Part shown: positions 39,987 to 49,723 of the stretch, in pieces
Layout of the letters: every line of letters begins with the position of its first letter
How positions within the stretch are numbered: position 1 is the stretch's first letter
Source of the DNA: Thiomicrorhabdus sp.
Lineage (GTDB): Bacteria; Pseudomonadota; Gammaproteobacteria; Thiomicrospirales; Thiomicrospiraceae
Reading direction: 5' to 3'
Assembly (NCBI RefSeq): GCF_963677875.1
Contig: NZ_OY782564.1
Span: forward strand, 1-64,000
DNA length: 64,000 bases
Notes under the pieces: model-generated
The model's input: the letters and a program-made list of their open reading frames with translations, nothing else
What the model was told of the DNA's origin: nothing
Databases searched by the model: none
Program-made: the position numbers and the translations under genes

Positions 39987-40424
39987 GTGAATCACCAAAT
40001 TCCGTCTCAAACCATTGAGGAAGTTCAAGCCGATCTGGTCAAACGCTTCACCCATTTCAGCAACCCTAAAGATCGGTATCGCTATTTGATCGATATGGGA
40101 AAACAACTGCAACAACTCGATGACGGCTTTCTCACGGAAGAAAACCGCATTCACGGTTGCCAGTCGCAGGTCTGGATTCACATAGACGAACACGAAGGCC
40201 GCCTGTTCATGCAGGCCCGCAGCGATGCCGCAATTGTTTCCGGCCTGATCGCGCTGCTGCTGAAAATCTATAACGGCAGAACGCCGCAGGAAGTTGCTTC
40301 GGCTCCACTGGATTTTCTAGGCAAAATTGGCCTGTTACAGCAACTTTCGCCAAACCGCTCAACCGGTCTGTATCACATGATCAAAAGAATTCAATCCGAA
40401 GGCCAAAAGCGACTCGCAGCATAA
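39987..40424 (+). CDS. sufE: Cysteine desulfuration protein SufE
   Basis: A 145-residue sulfur acceptor that takes persulfide from SufS and passes it to SufBCD for Fe-S assembly. The active Cys is in IHGCQSQVW (about residue 51). 'DRYRYLIDMGKQL' and the C-terminal 'NRSTGLYHMIKRI' fit the family. I chose GTG 39987; a TTG 13 codons upstream is possible but lacks family sequence. No suf gene is adjacent; CsdE is a close alternative. Confidence 0.9.
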   Translation: MNHQIPSQTIEEVQADLVKRFTHFSNPKDRYRYLIDMGKQLQQLDDGFLTEENRIHGCQSQVWIHIDEHEGRLFMQARSDAAIVSGLIALLLKIYNGRTPQEVASAPLDFLGKIGLLQQLSPNRSTGLYHMIKRIQSEGQKRLAA

Positions 40425-40633
40425 ATTGACAGCGACTGTTGACCTGCAACTTATCGGGCCGCACCTTTCCACCTTCTCTTCTTGCAGCCCGCCATCACCA
40501 TCTCTCCCTCTTTTGCAATTTAAAATTCCTGCCGACAAATCCTGTCTCGCAGAACGATTTCGGGTATCCTTTATCTTTCAAACCTAAAAATCTCAAATTC
40601 ATTCCAAAATAAGAACAAAACGGAGGATCAGGC

Positions 40634-41830
40634 ATGTCCTACTTAAAAAACGCTCCAAACGCAGAGGGGTATTTCGGTGAATTCGGTGGAGCCTTTTTGC
40701 CACCGGAACTCGTGCCTCACTTTAAAGAAATCAATAAAGCCTATCTGGAGCTTGGACGTTCGGCCGACTTTCTAAACGAACTGAAATACATCCGAAAACA
40801 CTATCAAGGCCGCCCAACACCAGTCTATTACGCACACAACATCAGCAAATTGGTCGGCGCACATATTTACCTCAAACGTGAAGACCTTAACCACTCGGGT
40901 GCCCACAAGCTGAACCACTGCATGGCCGAAGCCTTGCTGGCCAAGCACATGGGTAAAACCAAGCTGATTGCCGAAACCGGCGCGGGCCAGCACGGTGTGG
41001 CTCTTGCTACCGCCGCAGCCTACTTTGGCATGGAATGCGAAATTCACATGGGGGAAATCGATATCGCCAAAGAAGCGCCAAACGTAACTCGCATGAAATT
41101 ACTCGGCGCTAAAGTCGTGCCGGTATCTTTCGGTGGACGAAGCCTGAAAGAAGCCGTCGATTCGGCATTCCAATCCTACGTCCCGCAAGCTGAAAGCGCC
41201 TTATTCGCTATCGGCTCGGTCGTCGGGCCTCACCCCTTCCCGCTGATGGTCAGAAACTTTCAATCCGTCGTCGGCCATGAATCCCGCGAACAATTTCTGG
41301 AAATGACCGATCAGTTGCCGGATCAGATTGGTGCCTGCGTCGGCGGCGGCTCGAATGCCATGGGACTATTCGCCGGCTTCATCGATGATGCCGAAGTCGG
41401 TTTAAATGGTGTTGAACCTCTCGGGAAAGGCACCAAACTGGGCGAACATTCCGCGACCATGACCTTCGGGAAACCCGGAATGATTCACGGCTTCAAAAGC
41501 CTGGTTCTGGAAGATGAAGAAGGCAATCCTGCACCGGTTCACTCCATTGCTTCCGGACTGGACTACCCTGGCGTTGGACCTGAACACTCGCATTTGAAAA
41601 CCATTGGCAGAGTTCACTACCACGCCGTCACCGACGATGAGACTCTGGACGCTTTCTACAAATTATCGCGCCTGGAAGGCATTATTCCGGCACTGGAAAG
41701 CTCCCACGCCGTCGCCTGGGCGATGAAATACGGCAAAGAAAACCCCGGCGCAACTATTCTGATTAACTTGTCAGGTCGTGGCGACAAGGATATTGACTAC
41801 GTGGCTGATAACTTCGGAACCGGCGAATAA
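40634..41830 (+). CDS. trpB: Tryptophan synthase beta chain (stand-alone)
   Basis: A 398-residue PLP enzyme joining indole and serine. Lys of the Schiff base is in [11 protein letters not shown] (about 90), catalytic Glu in [11 protein letters not shown] (about 113), and the phosphate-binding loop is [12 protein letters not shown] (about 236). Some segments differ from the common trp[19 protein letters not shown] instead of the usual YMG-x-x-D pattern, and LNHC for INN. No trpA or trpF is adjacent, so this may be a second or specialised copy. CGGAGGA precedes the ATG. Confidence 0.9.
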   Translation: MSYLKNAPNAEGYFGEFGGAFLPPELVPHFKEINKAYLELGRSADFLNELKYIRKHYQGRPTPVYYAHNISKLVGAHIYLKREDLNHSGAHKLNHCMAEALLAKHMGKTKLIAETGAGQHGVALATAAAYFGMECEIHMGEIDIAKEAPNVTRMKLLGAKVVPVSFGGRSLKEAVDSAFQSYVPQAESALFAIGSVVGPHPFPLMVRNFQSVVGHESREQFLEMTDQLPDQIGACVGGGSNAMGLFAGFIDDAEVGLNGVEPLGKGTKLGEHSATMTFGKPGMIHGFKSLVLEDEEGNPAPVHSIASGLDYPGVGPEHSHLKTIGRVHYHAVTDDETLDAFYKLSRLEGIIPALESSHAVAWAMKYGKENPGATILINLSGRGDKDIDYVADNFGTGE

Positions 41831-41924
41831 CCGTTTTTAGCCTCATATGAACAAGGGAGCTAAAGCTCCCTTCCAACTCAAAAACACCAAAGTACCCCCT
41901 GCTTCCCCACCCCATCGAATCCTT

Positions 41925-41946
41925 TATATTCGAATTATATTCGAAT
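41925..41946 (+). repeat. Tandem 11-bp repeat with palindromic core
   Basis: TATATTCGAAT occurs twice head to tail (41925-41935, 41936-41946); each copy contains the palindrome ATTCGAAT. Eleven-base spacing puts the palindromes on the same DNA face. It lies between trpB and the decayed gene downstream and could be an operator; no known regulator motif is recognised. Confidence 0.55.
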
Positions 41947-41989
41947 CTTTTTACTTCAAAATTTCGACCTGTTGACAAAACACTCAACT

Positions 41990-42400
41990 TCAGGCCAAAC
42001 CGCAAAACCCGCAGATAAGCATCTTAATATTGATAGCACCGAACTGCACTTCAGGCAGCGGAATGAATAATACAAATGGCGCTGAAGCACCCGGCAGAAC
42101 AGCTGTCGAATATACCGTGCTTCGCCTCAGCAGATTAAATTTATCTGCCAACACATACGAGGACAATCCGATCAAAAAAGTAAGCATTGCAAGGTAAACG
42201 CCGCCAAACGGCGGTAAAAAGCATCATCACAAAAAAGATAGGGGCTAAATTGCGGGCACCTAAGATGAGTTCTCAAAGCAGGCCACCATTTCAAACAAGC
42301 CCCACTCCAATCAGTGCAGCAGCGACCTATGGCGCACTGAAAGAACAGGCCAAAAATCCTTTCGAGACTTTTATAGAAGCGTCATGTCCGAATTAGCTTT
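41990..42400 (-). pseudogene. Decayed small membrane-protein gene
   Basis: In the 732-base gap between trpB and htpX, minus-strand translation gives hydrophobic, protein-like sequence split over two frames and by several stops: one frame has VAAALIGVGLV and ARNLAPIFFVMMLFTAV (about 42345-42205), the other continues FGGVYLAMLTFLIGLSSYVL and on to 41990. Together they suggest a four-helix protein of roughly 130 residues. I do not recognise the family. It could also be chance hydrophobic sequence. Confidence 0.35.
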
Positions 42401-42498
42401 ATGATGCAGTTCTCCTTCTCTTCCTTCGCCTTGAAAACAACGGCCACAGTAAAAAATCACCTTCCGCTTAAACATATTTCTTGTTAAAAGAGATCAAA

Positions 42499-42534
42499 GA
42501 AAAAACCCCGCGAAGGCAATCCTTGCGGGGTTTT
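42499..42534 (-). terminator. Terminator after htpX
   Basis: On the minus strand AACCCCGCAAGG and CCTTCGCGGGGTT form a stem followed by a T-run, 29 bases past the htpX stop. Confidence 0.85.
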
Positions 42535-42562
42535 CAGGGCAATCGATTTTTGATGAAATCAA

Positions 42563-43462
42563 TTAGGCGATTTTCAATTGCTCTTGAGAAGTTTGCTCAA
42601 GTTTGGCAATACGGTCAGCCAAGTCAGGGTGAGACTTGAACAGATCACCAAATGACGATGGCGCCGCAGAGATACCGAAAGCGGCCATCTGATCAGGAAG
42701 GTGACCCGGCTGCATGGTTTGCAGACGTTTCAGCGCAGCAATCATATTCTCTTTACCGGCCAGATAAGCACCGCCGTTATCGGCATGGAATTCACGGTAA
42801 CGCGAGAACCACATCGCCACAATACTCGCCAGAATACCAAACAGAATCTGCGCGACGATATCCGTCACGATGAACGCCAGGCTGTGTCCTTCTTCTTCGT
42901 TTTTAAGCACGACGCGGTCAACCACGTAAGCAACGATTTTTGCAAAGAAGATAACGAAAGTGTTCAACACACCTTGCAACAATGCCATGGTAACCATGTC
43001 ACCATTGGCAACGTGTGCTACCTCGTGACCCAGAACCGCTTCCACTTCATTGCGTTGCATAAAGCGCAACAATCCGGTGGAAACTGCAACCATTGAGTTG
43101 TTTTTTCGCATACCGGTTGCAAACGCATTTGGTTCAGGAGCGTCGTAAATCGCAACTTCCGGTGTTTTAATTCCGGCTTTTTCCGCTTGACGACGAACGG
43201 TTTCCAGCAACCACTGCTCATCGGCATTACGCGGTGTTTCGATGACTTGGGCACCTGTCGCCATTTTGGCCATCCATTTGGACATCGCCAAAGAAACGAA
43301 AGAGCCCGCAAAACCGAAGACCAGAGCGAACATAAACAGGTTATTCAAATTCAGGCTGGTACCTTGCATATAGTTACCAACCCCAAGCAGGTTCAACGTA
43401 ATCATCGCAACGGCAATCACCGCGATGTTCGTCAATAAAAACAGACCGACACGTTTTAACAT
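42563..43462 (-). CDS. htpX: Membrane zinc metalloprotease HtpX
   Basis: A 299-residue inner-membrane M48 protease that degrades misfolded membrane proteins. The zinc site is HEVAH (about residue 144) with the third ligand Glu in REFHADNGGA (about 225). Two N-terminal helices (about 5-25 and 38-60) and two more after the HExxH (about 160-210) anchor it. 'NAFATGMRKNNSMVAVSTGLL' precedes the active site as in the family. Single gene between two terminators. Confidence 0.96.
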   Translation of the reverse strand: MLKRVGLFLLTNIAVIAVAMITLNLLGVGNYMQGTSLNLNNLFMFALVFGFAGSFVSLAMSKWMAKMATGAQVIETPRNADEQWLLETVRRQAEKAGIKTPEVAIYDAPEPNAFATGMRKNNSMVAVSTGLLRFMQRNEVEAVLGHEVAHVANGDMVTMALLQGVLNTFVIFFAKIVAYVVDRVVLKNEEEGHSLAFIVTDIVAQILFGILASIVAMWFSRYREFHADNGGAYLAGKENMIAALKRLQTMQPGHLPDQMAAFGISAAPSSFGDLFKSHPDLADRIAKLEQTSQEQLKIA

Positions 43463-43628
43463 GTTTCCTTCTCCTAAATAGAGATTACGTAGAGATTTAC
43501 TGGGTTACAAAGTTTTCTATATGAGTAATATAAGGTTTTTTTATAACCTTTCAAGTTTTAATTTTCATTTAAGCAATCTATTCAGATTATCTCAATAAAT
43601 CCAAATGGCAACCTTAAACAATAAATAC

Positions 43629-43655
43629 AAAAAAGCGGAGGCAAGCTCCGCTTTT
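43629..43655 (-). terminator. Terminator after gatB
   Basis: AAAAGCGGAG-GCAAG-CTCCGCTTTT; on the minus strand a T-run follows, 25 bases past the gatB stop. Confidence 0.88.
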
Positions 43656-43679
43656 AACTTAAGGCCATCAAGCCTAATT

Positions 43680-45113
43680 TCAAGAGGAAAGCTTTTCTTT
43701 CAAGATCTTATTCACCTGTCCAGGGTTAGCCTGACCGCCGGACGCTTTCATAATCTGACCGACAAAGTAGCCCAGCATCTTCTCCTGGCCGCCTTTGTAG
43801 GCTTCAACTTGAGATGGATTGGCCGCCAGCACTTCATCAACCAGAGCCTCAATCGCACCGCTGTCAGTAATCTGTTTCAGGCCTTTGGCTTCGATAACCT
43901 CATCAGCAGAACCCTCGCCTTTCCACATGGCGTCAAACACCTGCTTGGCGATTTTACCGGAGATGGTATCATCCAAAATGCGAACAATTAATCCGGCCAG
44001 CATCTGCTCGCTGATCGGCGATTCAGCGATATCCAGCCCCGCTTTATTCAAAGCACCTGCCAGATCGGAAGTAATCCAGTTCGCACACATTTTGGCGTCT
44101 TTGCCGCCGGTATGTTCAACCAGAGACTCGAAGTATTCCGCCATAGCGCGTGATGAAGTCAATACTCCCGCATCATATTCGCTAAGACCCAGCTCGGCGA
44201 CGTAGCGCGCGCGTTTAATATCCGGCAGTTCCGGCATGGTCGCTTTCACTGCATCGATATCTTCGTCGGTAATACGCACCGGTAACAGATCCGGACAAGG
44301 GAAGTAACGATAGTCGTTGGCTTCTTCTTTGGTACGCATTGAACGAGTCGTGTTCGTTTCCGAATCGTACAAACGCGTTTCCTGCACCACTTTTCCGCCG
44401 CTTTCGATCAGATCGATCTGGCGCTCGATTTCAAACTCAATCGCTTTTTCAATAAAGCGGAAAGAGTTGATATTTTTCAACTCGGCACGCGTCCCTAGCG
44501 CTTCACCCGGGCGGCGCACCGAAACATTGGAGTCGACGCGGAAAGAACCTTCCTGCATGTTTCCATCACAAATTCCCAGGAAAGTCACCAGTTCGTGCAT
44601 TTTACGTGCATAAGCCACCGCTTCTTGTGCCGAAGACAGATCCGGTTCAGAAACAATTTCCAACAGCGGCGTACCGGCACGGTTCAAATCGATACCGGTC
44701 ATTCCCGGTACGATACCATGATTTGACTTACCGGCATCTTCTTCCAGGTGCGCACGGGTTACGCCAATACGTTTGGTTTCACCATCCACGTCAATGTCCA
44801 GATAACCTTTGCCGACAATCGGATAATCCATCTGCGTGGTTTGGTAACCTTTCGGTAAATCCGGATAGAAATAGTTTTTACGGTCAAAGACCTGTTTTTT
44901 ACCCAGCTCGGCATTCAATGCCAGACCTAATGCAATCCCTTTACCGATCACCGCATGATTGACCACAGGCAACATACCCGGCATACCCAGATCAACCGCG
45001 CAGGCCTGGCTGTTTGGAGCCGCTCCATAAGCGATCGATGCGCCCGAAAAGATTTTAGATTTGGTGGTCAACTGAGCATGAATCTCAAGACCGATTACAA
45101 CTTCCCAACTCAT
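43680..45113 (-). CDS. gatB: Asp/Glu-tRNA amidotransferase subunit B
   Basis: A 477-residue tRNA-binding and kinase subunit of the GatCAB complex, which converts Glu-tRNA-Gln and/or Asp-tRNA-Asn to the amide forms. The N-terminus [15 protein letters not shown], the '[14 protein letters not shown]' segment and the C-terminal YqeY-like tail ([13 protein letters not shown]) are intact. It is the last gene of gatC-gatA-gatB, 19 bases after gatA. Confidence 0.97.
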   Translation of the reverse strand: MSWEVVIGLEIHAQLTTKSKIFSGASIAYGAAPNSQACAVDLGMPGMLPVVNHAVIGKGIALGLALNAELGKKQVFDRKNYFYPDLPKGYQTTQMDYPIVGKGYLDIDVDGETKRIGVTRAHLEEDAGKSNHGIVPGMTGIDLNRAGTPLLEIVSEPDLSSAQEAVAYARKMHELVTFLGICDGNMQEGSFRVDSNVSVRRPGEALGTRAELKNINSFRFIEKAIEFEIERQIDLIESGGKVVQETRLYDSETNTTRSMRTKEEANDYRYFPCPDLLPVRITDEDIDAVKATMPELPDIKRARYVAELGLSEYDAGVLTSSRAMAEYFESLVEHTGGKDAKMCANWITSDLAGALNKAGLDIAESPISEQMLAGLIVRILDDTISGKIAKQVFDAMWKGEGSADEVIEAKGLKQITDSGAIEALVDEVLAANPSQVEAYKGGQEKMLGYFVGQIMKASGGQANPGQVNKILKEKLSS

Positions 45114-45132
45114 TTATGTTCTCTCCCTGCGC

Positions 45133-46590
45133 TTATTGGTACTGTGCTGGCGTTTGTTTGTGCCAGTCGGTGACTTGTTGGAATTGGTGCCCGATATTCA
45201 GCAGTTTTGCTTCCGAGAAGTAAGGACCGACAATGTGCAGCCCTACCGGACGACCATTAGCAAAACCGGCCGGTACCGACATGCCAGGGAAACCACCAAG
45301 GTTTACCGGGATGGTATAAAGGTCAGCCAAGTACATGCTGGTCGGATCATCGGTTTTTTCACCGATATTAAACGCAGGAGTCGGCGCTACCGGCCCCATA
45401 ATCACATCACACTGTTTGAAAGCATTCGTAAAATCATCACGCACCATACGACGCAGACGCTGGGCTTTCAGATAATACGCATCGTAGTAACCGGCCGACA
45501 GCGCATAGGCGCCGACCATAATACGGCGCTTCACTTCGGCTCCGAACCCTTCGGCACGCGAACGCTTATAAAGGTCTTGCAGATCGGTCGGGTTTTCGCA
45601 ACGGTAACCGAAACGCACACCGTCGTAACGTGACAGGTTGGAAGACGCTTCGGCCGGAGCCAATACATAATAAGAAGGCACGGCCAAATTTTTATTCGGC
45701 AGACTAACCGGAACAGTCGTTGCCCCCAGCTTCTCGATCTCGGCGATTGCATCCTTAACCACTTTTTCAACTTCCGGGCTCAGACCTTCACCGAAGTATT
45801 CCGCAGGAACTCCCACTTTCAAACCTTCCAGAGAATCGCCCAGGTTGGCGGCAAAGTCAGGACGCTCCATTTCCAGACAAGTTGAATCACGCTGATCGAA
45901 TTCGCTCATCGCATTCAACATCCACGCCGACTCTTCCGCCGAACGGGCCATCGGCCCAGCCTGATCAAAACTGGATGCATAAGCGATAATCCCGAACCTC
46001 GACACGGTCCCGTAAGTCGGTTTGATCCCAGTAATCCCGCAGAAGGACGCCGGCTGACGAATCGAACCACCGGTGTCAGTACCAGTGGCCATCGGCGCAA
46101 GATTCGCCGCAATCACTGCCGCCGCACCACCGGATGAACCACCTGGTACCGCATTCAAATCCCAAGGGTTTTTAGTCGGTCCGTAGTATGAGCTTTCCGA
46201 TGACGAACCCATCGCAAATTCATCCATATTGGTTTTACCCAAAATCGGCATGCCGGCATTTTTAAGCAAGGTAACAACATGGGCATCGTAAGGCGCAATA
46301 AAGTTGTCCAGCATTTTTGACGAACAGGAAGTCTTGATGCCGTCGGTACAGAAAATATCTTTGTGCGCAACCGGAATACCGGTCAGAATCCCCGCAGTAC
46401 CGTTCTGCAAACGCTCATCCGCTTCACGCGCCATCTGCAACGCCAATTCCGGCGTAACCGTCACATAAGCATTCAATTCCGGGTCGTATTTTGAAATTCG
46501 ATCCAGATAATGCTGAGTCAATTCAACACTGCTGATCTCGCCCGCATGGAGCTTCTCGCTCATCTGTTTTACGCTTAGAGTGTGTAACAT
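45133..46590 (-). CDS. gatA: Asp/Glu-tRNA amidotransferase subunit A
   Basis: A 485-residue amidase-signature enzyme that releases ammonia from glutamine for the GatB step. The Ser-cisSer-Lys triad is visible: Lys in [10 protein letters not shown] (about 77), [10 protein letters not shown] (about 150-159) and [11 protein letters not shown] (about 172-182). I start at ATG 46590 ([14 protein letters not shown]); a TTG at 46611 overlapping gatC is less likely. It follows gatC by 13 bases. Confidence 0.97.
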   Translation of the reverse strand: MLHTLSVKQMSEKLHAGEISSVELTQHYLDRISKYDPELNAYVTVTPELALQMAREADERLQNGTAGILTGIPVAHKDIFCTDGIKTSCSSKMLDNFIAPYDAHVVTLLKNAGMPILGKTNMDEFAMGSSSESSYYGPTKNPWDLNAVPGGSSGGAAAVIAANLAPMATGTDTGGSIRQPASFCGITGIKPTYGTVSRFGIIAYASSFDQAGPMARSAEESAWMLNAMSEFDQRDSTCLEMERPDFAANLGDSLEGLKVGVPAEYFGEGLSPEVEKVVKDAIAEIEKLGATTVPVSLPNKNLAVPSYYVLAPAEASSNLSRYDGVRFGYRCENPTDLQDLYKRSRAEGFGAEVKRRIMVGAYALSAGYYDAYYLKAQRLRRMVRDDFTNAFKQCDVIMGPVAPTPAFNIGEKTDDPTSMYLADLYTIPVNLGGFPGMSVPAGFANGRPVGLHIVGPYFSEAKLLNIGHQFQQVTDWHKQTPAQYQ

Positions 46591-46603
46591 TCTTTTTCTC
46601 TTA

Positions 46604-46891
46604 TCATTCAATTACTTGCGGAACAAGATACATATCTTTAGCTGTCGCCGGTGCAACCGTTTGTAATTTTTCATGCTGGTCGGCTTCGGTAATTTCATCG
46701 GCACGCAGACGTTGCTGGACATCGTGCGGATGCGCCATAGGATCAACGCCATCCGTATTCACGGCTTCCATCTGCTCAAACAGATCAAGCACTTTTGATA
46801 ATTTTGCGGAGACCTGCTCCACTTCATTGTCGGCGACATCAATCATCGCCAAACGCGAAATGTACTCGACTTCGCTTTTTCCTATAGACAC
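46604..46891 (-). CDS. gatC: Asp/Glu-tRNA amidotransferase subunit C
   Basis: A 95-residue belt protein that wraps GatA and GatB. Typical N-terminus ([24 protein letters not shown]) and the 'VDPMAHP' region around residue 50 are present. First gene of the gatCAB operon, with promoter expected in the 330-base gap to mreB. Confidence 0.95.
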   Translation of the reverse strand: MSIGKSEVEYISRLAMIDVADNEVEQVSAKLSKVLDLFEQMEAVNTDGVDPMAHPHDVQQRLRADEITEADQHEKLQTVAPATAKDMYLVPQVIE

Positions 46892-47222
46892 TCAAGACTC
46901 CTTATGTCTAAACTGAATCGAAACGCTGAAAAGACTTTAAAACCGCATTTTTTCATGTCAAAAAAACAGCAGATCAGCAAGCATGGATACAGCGCCCCAT
47001 AAACAAAATTTAACCATATAAAATATCATATTTATGATTTCGGCTAAAGAGAAAAGCGCTAATCCCGCCAAAATTCCGCCTGCCGAAAAGCCGCCTCACC
47101 CGACAAACTTGCGACGATGGATTTTTTTAGTGTGCATAAATATTTACACTTCTCCCCACCCATGAATTCAGTTAAAATGTTCGGATTCTTTTTTAGCCCG
47201 AAATTCTTAAGGACCGTATTCA
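46892..47222. other. Divergent intergenic region gatC / mreB
   Basis: Promoters for gatCAB (minus) and the mre operon (plus) should lie here. An AT-rich core (ATATAAAATATCATATTTATGAT) is around 47017-47040 and TTAAGGA precedes mreB. I see no coding sequence, RNA gene or clear operator. Confidence 0.5.
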
Positions 47223-48269
47223 ATGTTTCGCAAACTAATGGGACTTTTCTCCAACGACCTATCCATTGATTTAGGTACCGCAAACACTTTGATTTATGTT
47301 CGCGGCAAAGGCATGGTTCTGGACGAACCATCCGTGGTTTCCATCCGCAACAATCACCGTGGAAGCGGTACCCGTGCCATCATCGCCGTTGGTGAAAACG
47401 CCAAATTGATGCTTGGAAAAGAAAACAAAGACATTGAAACCATCCGCCCGATGAAAGACGGCGTCATTGCCGACTTCGAAGTCACCGAAAAAATGCTGCA
47501 GGCGTTTATCCGAAAAGTACATGAAGCCAAGTTTTTCCAACCGAGCCCTCGGGTTCTGGTTTGTGTCCCTTGCGGCTCCACTCAAGTTGAACGCCGCGCC
47601 ATTCGCGAATCGGCAGCCGGGGCAGGCGCACGAGAAGTTTACCTGATCGAAGAGCCGATGGCCGCCGCAATCGGTGCTGGCATGCCGGTCAGTGACCCGA
47701 CCGGTTCCATGGTCGTCGATATCGGCGGCGGTACAACCGAGGTCGCCACCCTGTCATTGAACGGAATCGTCTGGTCCGATTCGGTCAAGGTCGGCGGAGA
47801 TCGTTTTGACGAATCGATTATGCGTTACATCCGTCGCAACTACGGCATGGTCATCGGTGAATCCACAGCTGAACGCATCAAAAAGACCATCGGTACCGCA
47901 ACGCATGAAGTTGAACCTTTGACAATGGAAGTTCACGGTTGCAATATCGCTGAGACGGTTCCACGTCGCTTCACTTTGAACAGCAACGAAATTTATGAAG
48001 CCCTGCAGGAGCCTTTGGCGGCCATTACCAGCTCCATTAAAACAGCATTGGAAAATACCCCTCCTGAACTGGGAGCCGACATTGCCGAACACGGAATCGT
48101 CTTAACCGGCGGCGGTGCCCTGCTGCGCAATATCAACACACTGCTTTCGGAAGAAACCGGAATTCCGGTCATTCTGGCCGACGATCCGTTGACTTGTGTG
48201 GCCCGCGGCGGCGGCCGCGCTTTGGAACTGATGGACGAAAAAGGAGTCGACGTCTTCTCTTTTGATTGA
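47223..48269 (+). CDS. mreB: Rod-shape actin MreB
   Basis: A 348-residue actin homologue that forms membrane-bound filaments guiding the elongasome. It starts with the amphipathic helix [25 protein letters not shown]; phosphate loops DLGTANT (about 16-22) and [10 protein letters not shown] (about 164-173) and adenosine site [10 protein letters not shown] (about 294) are present. First gene of mreBCD-mrdA-rodA, one long operon. Confidence 0.98.
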   Translation: MFRKLMGLFSNDLSIDLGTANTLIYVRGKGMVLDEPSVVSIRNNHRGSGTRAIIAVGENAKLMLGKENKDIETIRPMKDGVIADFEVTEKMLQAFIRKVHEAKFFQPSPRVLVCVPCGSTQVERRAIRESAAGAGAREVYLIEEPMAAAIGAGMPVSDPTGSMVVDIGGGTTEVATLSLNGIVWSDSVKVGGDRFDESIMRYIRRNYGMVIGESTAERIKKTIGTATHEVEPLTMEVHGCNIAETVPRRFTLNSNEIYEALQEPLAAITSSIKTALENTPPELGADIAEHGIVLTGGGALLRNINTLLSEETGIPVILADDPLTCVARGGGRALELMDEKGVDVFSFD

Positions 48270-48293
48270 TAGAGACGTCCCAAGGAGTTCACC

Positions 48294-49220
48294 ATTAGCC
48301 TGAAGGCCACCTCCCCCGAACAGGAAGGCATCCATTTTGTGGTTGCCTTTATCCTGGCTGTTACCATTATGGCAGCGGATCATTACGGCCACATCATGGG
48401 CAGTGTCCGAGGCGCACTACTCGCCGCTCTAAATCCTATCGAACGCATTGCAACCTATCCGCAACACCTGTATCAGCTGATGGCTTCCGAATACAGCACA
48501 CGCAATACACTCCAACTGGAAAACCAGCAACTCAAAACCGAACTTTTGCTGCTAAAAGCCAAGCAGCAGCAACTGGCCAATCTGGAGATGGAAGTCCGTC
48601 GGCTGGAAGCCCTTCTCGGCACCACTGGCAAAGTGAACGACCAGTCTGTACAGATTGCCAACATTTCCTACTACAGCAACAACCCACTGGCCCAATTTGT
48701 CACGGTAAACAAAGGCAAACAAGATGGTGTCGAAAACCAGCAGACCGTAATCGATGCTAACGGAATCATGGGACAAATCGTACAAACCTCCCCCGGCAGC
48801 GCCAGAGTATTGCTGATTACCGACCCCGACCATCAAATCCCGGTGCGAATTCAACGCACAGCGCAACGGGGAATTCTCACCGGCAAGGGCCACGATCTGA
48901 TGCAACTGAACTTTATTCCGTATAACAGCGAAGTCAGAGTCGGCGATATTCTGGAAAGCTCAGGCCTTGGCGGCGTCTTTCCTCAAGGCTACCCCGTAGC
49001 CAGAGTTTCCAAAGTCGAAGCCCGAAAAGAGAATCCTTATTTGAGCATTTCCGCACTGCCTGTGGCCCAACTGCACCAGACCCACAAGGTTCTCATTCTC
49101 AGCAAACCGGAAGAGATTAACGAATCTGATACGTCAAGCGAAGATGCATCCGACTCCGCAGCCCTGCAGCAGGATGCAGCCGCTGCTGCAAAACCCGAAC
49201 AGGACGAGCCGAATGAGTAG
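48294..49220 (+). CDS. mreC: Rod-shape protein MreC
   Basis: A bitopic protein with an N-terminal membrane helix (VVAFILAVTIMAADH), a coiled coil (about residues 60-105, LENQQLKTELLLLKAKQQQL) and a periplasmic beta domain (about 110-270), then an acidic tail. It links MreB to PBP2. Start is uncertain: no ATG or TTG fits, but ATT at 48294 is six bases behind AAGGAG, while GTG 48339 has a weaker site and leaves almost no cytoplasmic residues. I use ATT 48294. Overlaps mreD by eight bases. Confidence 0.9.
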   Translation: MSLKATSPEQEGIHFVVAFILAVTIMAADHYGHIMGSVRGALLAALNPIERIATYPQHLYQLMASEYSTRNTLQLENQQLKTELLLLKAKQQQLANLEMEVRRLEALLGTTGKVNDQSVQIANISYYSNNPLAQFVTVNKGKQDGVENQQTVIDANGIMGQIVQTSPGSARVLLITDPDHQIPVRIQRTAQRGILTGKGHDLMQLNFIPYNSEVRVGDILESSGLGGVFPQGYPVARVSKVEARKENPYLSISALPVAQLHQTHKVLILSKPEEINESDTSSEDASDSAALQQDAAAAAKPEQDEPNE

Positions 49221-49722
49221 CAAATTCATCTATATCCGCACAGCGCAAATCCGCGGTCTGATTCTGTTTTCATTCTTTCTCGCGCTAATCGCCGACAGCA
49301 TGAATCTGTATGGTGAAACCCTGCTGTTTTTACCCCCCTTTACCTTGCTGATCGTTCTTTACTGGTGCGGCCACTTTCTGGATCGAACCTATATTACCAG
49401 CGCCTTCATCCTCGGCCTGCTAAGTGACGGGCTTTATCAGACAACGCTCGGCAGCCACGCCCTGATTTACGTCACCCTGGTCTTTATGATGCTGCGCCAC
49501 CGCGGCCGCTTCAAGGGTTATACCATCCTGCAGCAGAGCTTTTTCATCAGTTTTTACCTGCTGGTTTATCAGATCATTAATTTCATTTTTTTCTCGCCGG
49601 TTCTCAATCCCAACGACACCCTGTCTTACTGGTTGATGCCATTAAGTGCAATCATCATCTGGCCGGTATTAGCCGTTCTTCTGCGCCAGATCACTTTCCA
49701 GGCGACCGAGAGCGGCGAATAA
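49213..49722 (+). CDS. mreD: Rod-shape protein MreD
   Basis: A 169-residue integral membrane protein with five or six helices, part of the elongasome. The start ATG 49213 overlaps the mreC stop, implying coupling; an in-frame ATG at 49144 lies inside mreC and is rejected. 'PPFTLLIVLYWCG' and 'SAFILGLLSDGLYQTTLGSHAL' (about 75-96) match the family. Confidence 0.93.
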   Translation: MSSKFIYIRTAQIRGLILFSFFLALIADSMNLYGETLLFLPPFTLLIVLYWCGHFLDRTYITSAFILGLLSDGLYQTTLGSHALIYVTLVFMMLRHRGRFKGYTILQQSFFISFYLLVYQIINFIFFSPVLNPNDTLSYWLMPLSAIIIWPVLAVLLRQITFQATESGE

Positions 49723-49723
49723 C

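Noticed and set aside
42187..42396. 69-residue plus-strand frame
   Set aside because: Basic, low-complexity translation opposite the hydrophobic remnant; no ribosome-binding site or family match.
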